A stretch of 64,000 nt of DNA from UBA6107 sp034430175 (GCA_034430175.1 DAOUFI010000022.1:1-64000); one strand, 5' to 3'; positions 40,980-50,179 are shown, numbered from the stretch's first letter. Program-made: numbers and translations. The notes: generated from the letters alone by a model not told the origin.

Positions 40980-41972
40980 TTATACTAACGCGACGGCGAG
41001 TCCAACCATGGTACAGAGCAGGCTAATCAACCAAAAGCGTTGAACGACCTGGGTTTCGCTCCAGCCGGATAATTCAAAGTGGTGATGGAGGGGAGCCATC
41101 TTGAAGAGACGTTTCCCGTGAGTGATCTTAAAGTAAGCCACTTGTAGCACGTCGCTGACGATATTGCTGATGGGAATGACAGCGATGAGGGGCAATAATA
41201 GCCATTGTCCGGTCATGAGAGCGACCACGCCCAACACAGCGCCAAGGGACAGCGAACCGAGATCGCCCATGAAAAGCATGGCTGGGTGGACGTTGAACCA
41301 GAGAAACCCAAAGATAGCACCGACGATGGTGAAGCAGAAACGACCGACGAAAACATCACCCTGCATGAGTGCAATCGCACCATAGGCGGCAAAAGCAGTG
41401 GCGGAGATCAGCCCGGCAAGGCCGTCGAGACCATCAGTGAGGTTAACCGCGTTGGACATGCCAACGATGATGAAGGTGGCGATGGGAATGTACCAACCGT
41501 GCAGGTTGATTACAGTGTTGGAGCCCGGCCAGTACATCTGTGGGACATGTAGAACGTTGCGCAAGAAATATGCCGTGATGAGAGCCAAAATGACCTGGAG
41601 AACGAATTTGGTACTGGCGCGCATGCCCAGGCCACGGCGAGGGCCGCGGATACCTTCCCAGTCGTCAATCGCGCCGAGCAGGGCGAAAGCAATCATTACC
41701 ACCAACGGAACGATCACGGAGCTTCCAAGAAGGTTCAAGCCAAGCAAAGATACGGCATTGAGGAGAATGGTCAGGATGGTTACGGGTAATAGGATCATCA
41801 GACCACCCATGGTGGGAGTGCCCATCTTGGTAATGTGGCTGTCGGGACCTTCCACGCGAATCATCTTGCCGATTCTGAAATGCCGCAGGATACGTAACAG
41901 AGGGTTACCCCAGATGACTGCTAGGATAAAGGCCAATCCACTTAAGGAGAGGGCCAGAGATGTATCTTTCAT
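40980..41972 (-). CDS. mraY: Phospho-N-acetylmuramoyl-pentapeptide transferase
   Basis: 330-residue integral membrane enzyme transferring phospho-MurNAc-pentapeptide to undecaprenyl phosphate (lipid I). Signatures include GTPTMGGLMIL, the catalytic Asp pair region ALLGAIDDWEG, NAVNLTDGLDGLA and the Mg/substrate loop FNVHPAMLFMGDLGSLSLGA; the PLHHHFELSGWSE motif lies near the C-terminus. ATGA overlap with murF. Confidence 0.97.
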   Translation of the reverse strand: MKDTSLALSLSGLAFILAVIWGNPLLRILRHFRIGKMIRVEGPDSHITKMGTPTMGGLMILLPVTILTILLNAVSLLGLNLLGSSVIVPLVVMIAFALLGAIDDWEGIRGPRRGLGMRASTKFVLQVILALITAYFLRNVLHVPQMYWPGSNTVINLHGWYIPIATFIIVGMSNAVNLTDGLDGLAGLISATAFAAYGAIALMQGDVFVGRFCFTIVGAIFGFLWFNVHPAMLFMGDLGSLSLGAVLGVVALMTGQWLLLPLIAVIPISNIVSDVLQVAYFKITHGKRLFKMAPLHHHFELSGWSETQVVQRFWLISLLCTMVGLAVALV

Positions 41973-43387
41973 TTTTCAACCTCCAGATCGGTGACGATGC
42001 GGTCCATTCGCAAGCCATGTGAGCCTTTGACCAGGACCACATCCCCTTCGCGAAGCAATGAGCGTAACGAGTTCACGACCTGATCTGTGTTATCCAGGTT
42101 TTCGATTTTTTCTGAGCGCATCCCCGCGTGCAAGGCAGCGTCGGCAATCATTTTTCCGTTGTCACCCAGAGTGATCAGGCGGTCTGCCACTTCGGATGCG
42201 CGGATACCAACCATTTCGTGCCCGCTTTTCTCGTATTGCCCAAGCTCGAACATTCCACCCAGAACCGCGATATGGCGTCCAGGGATCTCGGAGAGAAGTC
42301 CCAGGGCAGCCAGGGTGGATTCGGGAGAGGCGTTGTATGTATCGTCAAGAATCAAGGCGCCTTGCTCAGTATGAACAGCCACCAGACGAAGCTGATTGCG
42401 CGAATTTTGCAATCCGGACACGATCTCGTCCCAGGTGAGTCCCAGGGTTAGGCCGGAAGCGATGGCACGAAGCCCGGTCTGCACGGAATGCTGACCAATG
42501 AGTGGCACGTTCAAGTGGAAGGATTCGCCATGATAATGCGCCGTAAAACTGATGCCATCCAGGCCATTGCTCTGAATGTTATTCGCCCAGAGCTCGGCTT
42601 CTGAGGTTAAGCCATAGAAGAAGATTCTGGCTTTGGTGAGCGCGGCCATGGGTTTGATCCAGGGGTCGTCGAAATTCAAGATTGCAGTCCCTTCGGGAGC
42701 AGCAGGAAGCGCTTCGACCAGTTCACTCTTACCACGGGCGATGGCTTCTTGCGAGCCGGCACGTGAGGCGTGAACCGTACCGATGTTTGTGAGGATACCC
42801 ACCTGCGGTTTGGCAAGATCGCAAAGGAATTTGATATCGCCAGGTTGGTAAAAACCCATTTCAGTGACCGCGCATTGGGTCCCACGGCTCATTTTCAAGA
42901 GGGTAATGGGGAGGCCGATCTCGTTGTTGAGGTTACCCTGGTTTTTGATCGTGCGAAAACGGCGGCTGAGTACATCGGCAACCAGTTCCTTGGTAGTGGA
43001 TTTGCCCACGCTACCAGTGATTCCGATGACTGTAACGTCCAGTTTACTGCGCCAGGCACCAGCGATCTTCTGCAGGCTGACGAGGGTGTCGTCCACGCGG
43101 ATGGCGAAGGGAGCAGCTGGAGGAGTAAAGTCTTCGGGCAGGGGAGAGCGGGTATCGATTACTGGAATTGAGGGATCAACATCCCTCTGGATGAGGGCTA
43201 CAGAAGCGCCGTTCTTGAAAGCAGCGGAGAGATATTCGTGCCCGTCGGTTCGCTCGCCGATGACAGCGATGAATAGAGCAGCCGGGATCGCCTGGCGTGA
43301 ATCGGTGACGGCATCACTGATCACCAGGGTGGCTTTAGGCCACTGGCGACCGGTTAAGGGTTCAAGTACATCGGCCAGGGTAAACAT
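41969..43387 (-). CDS. murF: UDP-MurNAc-tripeptide--D-alanyl-D-alanine ligase
   Basis: 472 residues. Adds D-Ala-D-Ala to the UDP-MurNAc-tripeptide. The ATP motif GSVGKSTTKELV lies near 127. MurF-specific segments are ILDDTYNASPES near 345, AVLGGMFELG and the C-terminal VKGSHGLRMD. The ATG follows the PBP stop directly (TAGATG), with AAGGAC upstream. The cluster has no murE; this gene is MurF rather than MurE, judging by the DTYNASPES motif. Confidence 0.95.
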   Translation of the reverse strand: MFTLADVLEPLTGRQWPKATLVISDAVTDSRQAIPAALFIAVIGERTDGHEYLSAAFKNGASVALIQRDVDPSIPVIDTRSPLPEDFTPPAAPFAIRVDDTLVSLQKIAGAWRSKLDVTVIGITGSVGKSTTKELVADVLSRRFRTIKNQGNLNNEIGLPITLLKMSRGTQCAVTEMGFYQPGDIKFLCDLAKPQVGILTNIGTVHASRAGSQEAIARGKSELVEALPAAPEGTAILNFDDPWIKPMAALTKARIFFYGLTSEAELWANNIQSNGLDGISFTAHYHGESFHLNVPLIGQHSVQTGLRAIASGLTLGLTWDEIVSGLQNSRNQLRLVAVHTEQGALILDDTYNASPESTLAALGLLSEIPGRHIAVLGGMFELGQYEKSGHEMVGIRASEVADRLITLGDNGKMIADAALHAGMRSEKIENLDNTDQVVNSLRSLLREGDVVLVKGSHGLRMDRIVTDLEVEK

Positions 43388-45169
43388 CTACTGTCCTTTC
43401 AAGCTCAGGCGTTCGGCGTCGGGAGGAATATTCATCAGGACGACGAGCTGCTTGACCACGTCGCGAAAAACAGGCGCCGCGACCACGGAGCCCCAGATAG
43501 AACTGGAGGGTTTCTCAAGCCAAACGTAGACCAGAAACTGCGGATCATCGGTAGGACCCCATCCAACGAAAGAGGCATTGGTCTGATTGCTGGAATACTG
43601 ACCGTTCACGGCAATTTCAGCGGTACCAGTCTTACCGGCTACGCTGTAACCTTCAACAAGAGCGTCCGAAGATTCCTGTTGGAGTGAGGTTTCGAGCATT
43701 TTCGTGATGGTATGAGCCGTTTCAGCGGAAATCGGGTTACCGACAACCTGAATGGCTGTATTGTATTGCTGGCCATTCTGGATATAAGCTTTCAGAACAT
43801 GCGGAGATACCATTTTTCCGTCATTGGCGAGAGAAGAGGCTGCCATGACCATTTGAATGGGAGTGACGGCAACACCCTGACCAAACGAATTGGTTGCCAG
43901 GTTGACCTGATACCACATCGGATCGCCGGGTTCGGAAAGCGGGAAGACCTCTTCGCCAGCCAGGTCGATATTGGTACGATGACCAATACCGAAAGCGTCG
44001 AGGTACTGGTAGAACTTTTCAGTTCCTAACTGAGTGGCGACCCAGGAGAGGCATACGTTCAGAGAGTGCTGCAGGCAGCCCACCATGGTCTGAGGGCCCC
44101 AGGCGCCGCGATCCCAGTTGTAGATTATCACACCGCCAACTTCGATCGCACCGGAGTCGGTAAAACCGGTCTCGGGTTTGACAACGCCGGCATCAATGGC
44201 ACCGGCCATGGTAAGTATCTTAAACACTGATCCGGGCTCGTAAACCTGGCTGATGGCTTTGTTGTATGGAATGCCCGACTTAAAAATATCGCTATATTCC
44301 CAGTATTTGTTGGGATCCATGCGCGGGGTGCTGGCCATGGCGAGAATCTCGCCTGTTTTCGGATCCATGACGATGATTGTACCGTTATCCGCGCCCGTAC
44401 TTTTGACAGCGGCATCGAGGATGCTCTCGGTGGAGCGTTGAATATCGCGGTCAATGGTGAGGATGAGGCTGGCTCCAGCGGGCGCGGTGGGAATGGTTTC
44501 CATCTGATAGGGGTCGAGAGGAATCAAGACTTGTTTCTTCTCGCCAGCAAGTAAATCGTTGTATTCTTCTTCAACGCCAAAGAAACCGCGTCCGTTTTCA
44601 CGATCGAGGTAAGGATAAAAACCGAGCACGTTCGCAGCCAATGAATTTTCTGGGTAAATACGCTGAAGATGCGCCGACCAGACCAGGCCACGCAGGGAGG
44701 GTTTATCCGGATCTTCTCCGTAGGGATTGCTCTCTTCGTACTGTTCTTTGAGGGCTTCGATCTGGTTAATCTTGTCAACGTCGACGAAATCGGCCACGGT
44801 GACATAGACACTGCTGCCCGCAACATAAGCCTGGCTGGCAGCGGCGAAAACTGTGTTGTAATCGGCTCCGGTGATAGAAGCGAGGGTGGTGGCAATGGTG
44901 GTCGGGTTAGCTACGTATTGCAGTTCAACACCGACTTCGTATACTTCTTTGTTACCAGCCAAAAGGTGACCCCAGCGGTCATAGATATAACCGCGCTCCG
45001 ATTGGATGGTACGCAATTCATAGCCGTAATTCTCAGCCCACTGGTTGAGGTTTTTGGCGCTGGCACTGGTCTGCACGCGAATCATCTGAACGCCGATCGC
45101 GACAGCGAACAGGGTGAAGATAATCGCCAGCCATTTCATGCGGGGGAGAGATCTAAACCAGTCAATCAT
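43388..45169 (-). CDS. ftsI: Division-type class B penicillin-binding protein (FtsI/PBP2)
   Basis: 593-residue septal transpeptidase. A short cytoplasmic tail is followed by one membrane helix at about 12-30. A pedestal/dimerisation domain begins ERGYIYDRWGHLLA. The transpeptidase domain has SxxK at 314-317 (S-V-F-K), SxN at 369-371 (S-L-N) and KTG at 513-515. No PASTA repeats follow, unlike Firmicute PBP2x. The ATG overlaps the ftsL-like gene stop (ATGA) with GGAGGGGA directly upstream. Partner of FtsW in septal wall synthesis. Confidence 0.94.
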   Translation of the reverse strand: MIDWFRSLPRMKWLAIIFTLFAVAIGVQMIRVQTSASAKNLNQWAENYGYELRTIQSERGYIYDRWGHLLAGNKEVYEVGVELQYVANPTTIATTLASITGADYNTVFAAASQAYVAGSSVYVTVADFVDVDKINQIEALKEQYEESNPYGEDPDKPSLRGLVWSAHLQRIYPENSLAANVLGFYPYLDRENGRGFFGVEEEYNDLLAGEKKQVLIPLDPYQMETIPTAPAGASLILTIDRDIQRSTESILDAAVKSTGADNGTIIVMDPKTGEILAMASTPRMDPNKYWEYSDIFKSGIPYNKAISQVYEPGSVFKILTMAGAIDAGVVKPETGFTDSGAIEVGGVIIYNWDRGAWGPQTMVGCLQHSLNVCLSWVATQLGTEKFYQYLDAFGIGHRTNIDLAGEEVFPLSEPGDPMWYQVNLATNSFGQGVAVTPIQMVMAASSLANDGKMVSPHVLKAYIQNGQQYNTAIQVVGNPISAETAHTITKMLETSLQQESSDALVEGYSVAGKTGTAEIAVNGQYSSNQTNASFVGWGPTDDPQFLVYVWLEKPSSSIWGSVVAAPVFRDVVKQLVVLMNIPPDAERLSLKGQ

Positions 45170-45684
45170 TTCCCCTCCACACTGTTGCTTAAACGGTTAA
45201 TCCCCTGAAACAGCCAATCCCACAAGGATTGGCGGTAAATGGATTTGACGACTGGGCCTTCCTCTTCGACGATGCCGGGAGGAGGTGCCAGAATCGCGGT
45301 TTGTCTACCGGTGTAGCCTGGAACGACCACGTAAATCACGTTGTCGGGGTCAGCCGGTTGAAAACCCATGTCTTTGGCGCGCTGTTCCATGATCGAGGCC
45401 GAGGTAAGTAATGCCAGATCGGCTTTTTTATCCGCAATGGTGCGTTCAAGGTTAGAGCGTTTGGTGTCGAGGTTGAGAGCGGTTAATCCGGCTGCTGAAG
45501 CCTGACCGCTGATGGTGAGGTAAACCGCGGCCACGAGAAGGACAACAACCAGCGCAATGAAGAACAGACCAATCATCTGGGTTTGAGATCTCCAGGGAGC
45601 CTGTTTGAATGCCTGTGAGAAGTAAAACTTCCCCCAGGCGTGTTCCTTTCTTCGTTGTCGCGGTCTGTCTTCAGTCATAGTCAC
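45166..45684 (-). CDS. FtsL-like divisome protein
   Basis: 172 residues. A basic cytoplasmic tail (RPRQRRKEHAWGK) precedes one membrane helix at about 38-60 (IGLFFIALVVVLLVAAVYLTI). A coiled-coil segment (about 70-105) follows, then a Pro-rich extracellular tail. Topology, size and position between rsmH and the septal PBP match FtsL, whose sequence is poorly conserved. The GTG at 45684 overlaps the rsmH stop (GTGA); an ATG at 45678 is an equally possible start. Confidence 0.75.
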   Translation of the reverse strand: MTMTEDRPRQRRKEHAWGKFYFSQAFKQAPWRSQTQMIGLFFIALVVVLLVAAVYLTISGQASAAGLTALNLDTKRSNLERTIADKKADLALLTSASIMEQRAKDMGFQPADPDNVIYVVVPGYTGRQTAILAPPPGIVEEEGPVVKSIYRQSLWDWLFQGINRLSNSVEGK

Positions 45685-46637
45685 TCAATAAAATTACTCA
45701 ATCTTTCAGCTACTCTTAATCGGGCACTGCGTGCCCGCGGATTTTGCTTGATCTCTTCCTCGTCCGCCTCAATGGGATGACGAGTAATTTCCATGATACG
45801 TGCCTTATGACCGCAGGTACAAACCGGTTGATCTGGAGGGCAGATACAATCGGTGCTTTCCCTGCGGAAATACTGCTTTACGATACGGTCTTCCAACGAG
45901 TGGAAAGAGATCACCGCGAGTCTTCCTCCAGGTTTGAGCGCATCAATGGCTCTGGGGAGGAATTCTGTGAGAGCATTCAGCTCACTATTTGTGGCGATCC
46001 GCAATGCCTGAAATGACCTGGTTGCCGGGTGGATTTTACCACCACTTTTTCCGACCGCCTTTGCTATGACTTTGGCGAGTTCCCCAGTAGTATGAAGGGG
46101 GCGGTTGGCGACGATCGCTCTGGCGATACGGTACGAAAGACGTTCTTCTCCATATTGCCAGAGGATGTCGGCCAGCTCGGTCTCGGAAAGTGAGTTCACC
46201 AGGGTATCAGCGCTGGTTGGCTGGGACGGGTCAAAACGCATGTCCAATGGCCCATCTTTAAGGAAAGAAAAACCACGTTCGGGGTTGTCGATTTGCATCG
46301 ATGAAACACCCAGGTCGATGACGATGCCATCTACGTGGTCCCAGCCGAGCGCCCGCAATGCCTGTAGGAGGAGAGTATAGGATGAATGCATCAGGTGAAC
46401 CCGGGAGGAGAATGACAACAGGCGCTGGCTTGCAATCTCCAGCGCCCGAGGATCGAGGTCGAGTCCCAGCAATTCCCCATGTGGAGCCGATGCTTCGAGG
46501 ATACCTTTGGCATGTCCTCCGGCTCCAACTGTGGCGTCGACGTATCTTCCCGGGCTTTCAGGCCGTAAAGCAGATATGATATGATTGTAAAGAACAGAGA
46601 CGTGCTGCCGAGGCTCAGGAACTGAAGACTCAGCCAT
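45681..46637 (-). CDS. rsmH: 16S rRNA (cytosine1402-N4)-methyltransferase
   Basis: 318 residues. Methylates C1402 of 16S rRNA using S-adenosylmethionine. The start HVSVLYNHIISAL is followed by the SAM loop DATVGAGGHAKGIL. Further motifs are DGIVIDLGVSSMQIDNPERGFSF, HPATRSFQALRIATN and LAVISFHSLEDRIVKQYF. The ATG at 46637 lies 4 nt after the mraZ stop; the longer frame to 46775 reads within mraZ. Confidence 0.97.
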   Translation of the reverse strand: MAESSVPEPRQHVSVLYNHIISALRPESPGRYVDATVGAGGHAKGILEASAPHGELLGLDLDPRALEIASQRLLSFSSRVHLMHSSYTLLLQALRALGWDHVDGIVIDLGVSSMQIDNPERGFSFLKDGPLDMRFDPSQPTSADTLVNSLSETELADILWQYGEERLSYRIARAIVANRPLHTTGELAKVIAKAVGKSGGKIHPATRSFQALRIATNSELNALTEFLPRAIDALKPGGRLAVISFHSLEDRIVKQYFRRESTDCICPPDQPVCTCGHKARIMEITRHPIEADEEEIKQNPRARSARLRVAERLSNFIE

Positions 46638-46641
46638 ATGA

Positions 46642-47076
46642 TTAGAAGGAAAGATCCAGAGTAGAGAAGCTCTCTGCTGTTGTTTCCGGGTCATCCAGAG
46701 CGGTCTTTTGCTCTTTCCAAAGCTCAGGAGCCCAGATCTCAATGTCTTCACCCACGCCGACGATAACAACATCATTGGCCATACCCGCGTATTCGCGTAA
46801 TTCGGGTTGGATGATGAAACGGCCGGCAGCGTCGAAATCGATCTTTGCCGCGGGCGCGAACATGCGCCGCTTGAGTTTACGAGCCGCGGGATCGGCCATA
46901 TTCATCTTCATGATGCGTTCGGAGAAAGCATTCCAACGCGCGGAGGGCATAACCAATAAATTCTTATCAAACCCCTGGGTGATATAGGCGCCGTCAGCCA
47001 ACAATTCACGAAGCCGCGAAGGAAAAGTGATGCGGCCTTTCTCGTCAATCGTGTGGTTGTACTGACCCAGGAACAT
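46642..47076 (-). CDS. mraZ: Transcriptional regulator MraZ
   Basis: 144 residues with two SpoVT/AbrB-like repeats, each with the family D-x-K-G-R or D-x-x-G-R motif (HTIDEKGRITFPSRLRE near the start, KIDFDAAGRFIIQPELRE in the second). It represses the dcw operon by binding repeated boxes ahead of its own gene. The ATG at 47076 (MFLGQYNH) is chosen because GGAAAGG lies 8 nt before it and this is the conserved N-terminus. First gene of the cluster. Confidence 0.96.
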   Translation of the reverse strand: MFLGQYNHTIDEKGRITFPSRLRELLADGAYITQGFDKNLLVMPSARWNAFSERIMKMNMADPAARKLKRRMFAPAAKIDFDAAGRFIIQPELREYAGMANDVVIVGVGEDIEIWAPELWKEQKTALDDPETTAESFSTLDLSF

Positions 47077-47104
47077 TAGTTCTACCTTTCCTATATATAC
47101 CGAA

Positions 47105-47123
47105 CGCCGGATAGGCTCCGGCG
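47105..47123 (-). promoter_or_regulatory. Hairpin in the mraZ leader
   Basis: CGCCGGA and TCCGGCG pair perfectly (7 bp, 5-nt loop) between the MraZ boxes and the mraZ start codon. No T run follows, so it is more likely an mRNA-stabilising or translational element than a terminator. Confidence 0.4.
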
Positions 47124-47189
47124 CTCCACTTTCTCCCATTTTTTACCACTTTCTACCACTAGTATACACATTTAGTGGAACAAAATCAA
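47121..47189 (-). promoter_or_regulatory. dcw promoter with four MraZ boxes
   Basis: Minus-strand TTGATT (47184-47189), 17-bp spacer, TATACT (47161-47166). Directly after it come four 10-bp units in exact phase: AGTGGTAGAA, AGTGGTAAAA, AATGGGAGAA, AGTGGAGCGC (47160 down to 47121). The repeated TGG(G/T/A) with 10-bp period is the known MraZ operator pattern, here overlapping the transcription start as expected for autorepression. Confidence 0.85.
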
Positions 47190-47291
47190 GTGGTTTGGAG
47201 TCTATTTGGTGAAGATATTTTCTACTAATAAATTCATAATTGAAGAATCGGTTGCAAATAGAATGCAAGATCTGAATAATTTGGAGAAATA

Positions 47292-48197
47292 ATGAAAACA
47301 AAAGGATTCATCAGCACTCTGATTATTTTCTTGACAATACTCATGAGCGCGTGCACGAACGGTGTACCGACCACACCCACGATACAGATGTTGACAGAAC
47401 CGGCTCAAACCTTGGCACCGGCGGATTCATTGACGCTCGCGGATTTCAACAATAGCGAGATCTATTGCCCGCAATCGCAAAAAACCGTGCAACTCACGGA
47501 TGGAAAATTTGAAGGCGGTTCTGGCGCGGATTACCTGGTGGCTCTATTACTGCCACAGGCAGCGTTTGGCGACATCAATGGCGACGGTAGCGAAGACGCC
47601 GTGCTGTTGTTGGCAGAAAACATGGGCGGCAGTGGAACTTTCGTGTCGCTCATTGGCTTGGTAGCGTCCGGCAACGGCTTTACCCAGGTCCCAGCGGTGT
47701 TGGTGGATGACCGTCCGCTGATCAATTCGCTGACTCTGGATGGGAACAAGATCGTATTGGATGCCGATATTCACGGAGTGAACGACCTGGCTGTCAGCCC
47801 AAGCATGAAGGTGGTCGAACAATATCAGCTCTATAACGGGAACCTGACACTGGTGAAATTTGATTCGACTATCAGCGACGCAGCACGGTCAATTTCAATC
47901 GATGCTCCTGACGCTGGTCAAGAAGTAACCAATACAGTTGAGCTGAAAGGAAGCATGCCAATCGCACCATTTGAGAACACGCTGAAGTATACGATCTATG
48001 ACGAAACCGGAGCGGTGCTCGATGAAGGCGCTTTCATGGTCACGGCAGCGGATATGGGCGCACCGGCAACCTTCGACAATGCCCTGGCTCTGCCTCAGGT
48101 GGCCAGCGGTACAAAATTGCGTATCGAGCTCAAAGAAGTCAGCATGGCAGACGGCAGCACGCTGTGCCTGAACTCGGTCGAAGTGGTGGTGAAGTAA
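47292..48197 (+). CDS. Lipoprotein with C-terminal Gmad2-like Ig domain
   Basis: 301 residues. Signal peptide with lipobox LMSAC (lipid Cys 21). The middle (about 70-190) contains a calcium-loop-like DINGDGSEDAVLL motif of the FG-GAP/dockerin kind. The last ~100 residues (ISIDAPDAGQEVTNTVELKG ... LRIELKEVS) resemble the Gmad2 immunoglobulin-like domain found in spore-germination and surface proteins. GGAG lies 5 nt before the ATG. It is divergent from mraZ and ends at a strong terminator. Function unknown beyond extracytoplasmic location. Confidence 0.75.
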   Translation: MKTKGFISTLIIFLTILMSACTNGVPTTPTIQMLTEPAQTLAPADSLTLADFNNSEIYCPQSQKTVQLTDGKFEGGSGADYLVALLLPQAAFGDINGDGSEDAVLLLAENMGGSGTFVSLIGLVASGNGFTQVPAVLVDDRPLINSLTLDGNKIVLDADIHGVNDLAVSPSMKVVEQYQLYNGNLTLVKFDSTISDAARSISIDAPDAGQEVTNTVELKGSMPIAPFENTLKYTIYDETGAVLDEGAFMVTAADMGAPATFDNALALPQVASGTKLRIELKEVSMADGSTLCLNSVEVVVK

Positions 48198-48213
48198 TTT
48201 TCCAGATCAATAC

Positions 48214-48250
48214 AAAACTGGATGAGGAATTGAAAACCTCATCCAGTTTT
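48214..48250. terminator. Bidirectional terminator
   Basis: AAAACTGGATGAGG and CCTCATCCAGTTTT form a perfect 14-bp stem with a 9-nt loop, with T and A tracts. Shared by the lipoprotein gene (+) and the channel-like gene (-). Confidence 0.9.
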
Positions 48251-48272
48251 TATTTTGAGAACATCGGGGGAT

Positions 48273-48623
48273 TTATTTCTTGCCTTCCAGGTCCAGATGG
48301 AAATGGTGCAGCATGCGGTGGAACGCGGGGGCGAAGAGCACTCCAGCGATCACCAGGAAGACGATACCGGAGTAGAGCGCATAGAATGAAGCAAAGATCT
48401 TGCCGGCGGTGGTGTGGAGCGGATCGACCGGCCCCATGCCTCCCAGGAGCATGGAAGCGTTCAGCATGGCATCGATCCATGATTGACCTTCGATGAAGTG
48501 GTAGCCACACATGATAATGAGCAGCGAGCCACCGATGATTGCCAGGACGATGAGGAAATGTTTGCCCTGCCGCCTGAGGTAGGCTTTCCGGGATAAAAGA
48601 GGTTGATTGTGGTTTTCAAACAT
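48273..48623 (-). CDS. Two-helix potassium-channel-like membrane protein
   Basis: 116 residues. Two membrane helices (about 23-43 and 79-100) flank a hydrophobic re-entrant-like loop LNASMLLGGMGPVDP. The order helix, pore loop, helix resembles the Ion_trans_2 potassium channel pore, but the selectivity filter T-x-G-Y-G is replaced by GGMGP, so potassium selectivity is doubtful. The ATG at 48623 has GGAGG about 9 nt upstream; the GTG at 48638 lies within that site. Its start is 30 nt before the end of comM. Function unknown. Confidence 0.6.
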   Translation of the reverse strand: MFENHNQPLLSRKAYLRRQGKHFLIVLAIIGGSLLIIMCGYHFIEGQSWIDAMLNASMLLGGMGPVDPLHTTAGKIFASFYALYSGIVFLVIAGVLFAPAFHRMLHHFHLDLEGKK

Positions 48624-48652
48624 ATTTTTTACCTCCACAAAAAGGAGGAAAC

Positions 48653-50179
48653 CTAAAAATCACTTAACCTTGGACGATATTGCAGCGCTTCCGCAAGATG
48701 AGGGGAAGCGATGGCTTCAGACCCGGCCAGATCGGCAATGGTGCGGGCGAGCTTGAGGATGCGGTGGTAGCCGCGGGCAGAGAGCTGCATCTGGTTCATG
48801 GCGGCGCGCATCAAGGTCCGGCATGATTCGTCGAGGGAACAATATTGGCGCACCTCAGCGGGGTGCATATCCGCGTTGCAGGCGAGTGCCGTGTTGGCGA
48901 AGCGTTGGCGTTGGATCTCACGCGCGGTTTCGACACGCTTGTTGACCTCGGCGGAAGATTCGCTCTGGCGCGAGTCGCTGAGCTTTTCGTAGTCCACGCG
49001 AGGGACTTCGATGTGGATGTCAATACGGTCCATGAGCGGGCCGGAGATGCGGCGCTGATACTTGATGACGGTGCCGGGCGAACAAGTGCAGGCGTGGGTG
49101 GAATCGCCGTAGTAGCCACAGGGGCAGGGGTTCATGGCGGCGACAAGCTGAAAGTTGGCCGGGAAGGTGAGCGATCCCTGGGCGCGGCTGATGGTGACCA
49201 CTTTGTCTTCCAATGGCTGGCGCAGCACTTCGAGCGCGCGTGAACTGAACTCGGGGAGTTCATCCAAAAAGAGAACGCCGCGGTGCGCCAGCGAGATCTC
49301 ACCGGGGTGCGGAAAGTTGCCTCCGCCCACCAGACCGGCGTGGCTGATGGTGTGGTGCGGGGCGCGGAAGGGGCGGGTCTTGATGAGTGGCACACCGGGG
49401 GGTAACTGATCCGCCACGGAGTAGATGCGGGTGACGTCGAGGGATTCGTCAATGCTCATGCGCGGCAGGATGGCGGGCAGGGCGCGCGCCATGAGCGTTT
49501 TCCCGGCTCCGGGAGGGCCCATCATGAGCAGGTTGTGTCCGCCGGCAGCGGCGACTTCAAGGGCGCGTTTGACGTGTTCCTGCCCCTTGATCTCTCGGAA
49601 GTCGGTTTGCACCTGGGCGGGGATCTGGTCGATCTCTACGAGAGGCTGCGGTGGGATGATCTTTTGCCCGATCAGGTGCCAGTAGATATCTGCAAGCGAA
49701 TTGACCGGGATCACTTCCAGGTCGGGGAATATGGCAGCCTCGGGGGCGTCGTCAGCGGGGACGAAGACGCGTTTGAAACCGTCACGGCGGGCGACGGCCG
49801 CCATGGGCAGCACGCCACGGATATGGCGCACGCTGCCATCGAGCGAAAGCTCTCCCATCACCAACGACTCCTTGAGGCACTCGGGTGGAAGCTGGCGGTT
49901 GGCGATCATGATCCCCAGGGCAATGGGGAGGTCGTAGGCCGAGCCTTCCTTGCGGACGGTGGCAGGCGCCAGGTTGACGCGCACACGCTTGCGCGGATAT
50001 TCCAATCCGGTGTTGCGGATGGCGGATTGGACGCGCTCGCGGCTCTCCTGCACGGACACATCCGGCAGGCCAACAATGATCATGGGCGGTTTGGGAAGTC
50101 CAGTCGTGATATCGACTTCTACATCTACGATTACCCCATCCAACCCGATAACGGCACAGGCGTTCACACGGGCAAGCAT
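48653..50179 (-). CDS. comM: YifB/ComM family Mg-chelatase-like AAA+ ATPase
   Basis: 508 residues. An N-terminal Lon-like S5 fold (ACAVIGLDGVIVDVEVDI) is followed by an Mg-chelatase AAA+ core with Walker A GPPGAGKT and Walker B LFLDELPEF. A C-terminal Mg_chelatase_C domain (about 390-508) contains CSLDESCRTLMR. A four-cysteine insert (CPCGYYGDSTHACTC) is typical of the family. ComM-type helicases promote branch migration in natural transformation. No other competence gene is nearby. Confidence 0.94.
   Translation of the reverse strand: MLARVNACAVIGLDGVIVDVEVDITTGLPKPPMIIVGLPDVSVQESRERVQSAIRNTGLEYPRKRVRVNLAPATVRKEGSAYDLPIALGIMIANRQLPPECLKESLVMGELSLDGSVRHIRGVLPMAAVARRDGFKRVFVPADDAPEAAIFPDLEVIPVNSLADIYWHLIGQKIIPPQPLVEIDQIPAQVQTDFREIKGQEHVKRALEVAAAGGHNLLMMGPPGAGKTLMARALPAILPRMSIDESLDVTRIYSVADQLPPGVPLIKTRPFRAPHHTISHAGLVGGGNFPHPGEISLAHRGVLFLDELPEFSSRALEVLRQPLEDKVVTISRAQGSLTFPANFQLVAAMNPCPCGYYGDSTHACTCSPGTVIKYQRRISGPLMDRIDIHIEVPRVDYEKLSDSRQSESSAEVNKRVETAREIQRQRFANTALACNADMHPAEVRQYCSLDESCRTLMRAAMNQMQLSARGYHRILKLARTIADLAGSEAIASPHLAEALQYRPRLSDF

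Noticed and set aside
41969..43387. MurE identity for the second Mur ligase of the cluster
   Set aside because: DDTYNASPES and GSHGLRMD motifs identify MurF; no separate MurE frame exists between the PBP and mraY.
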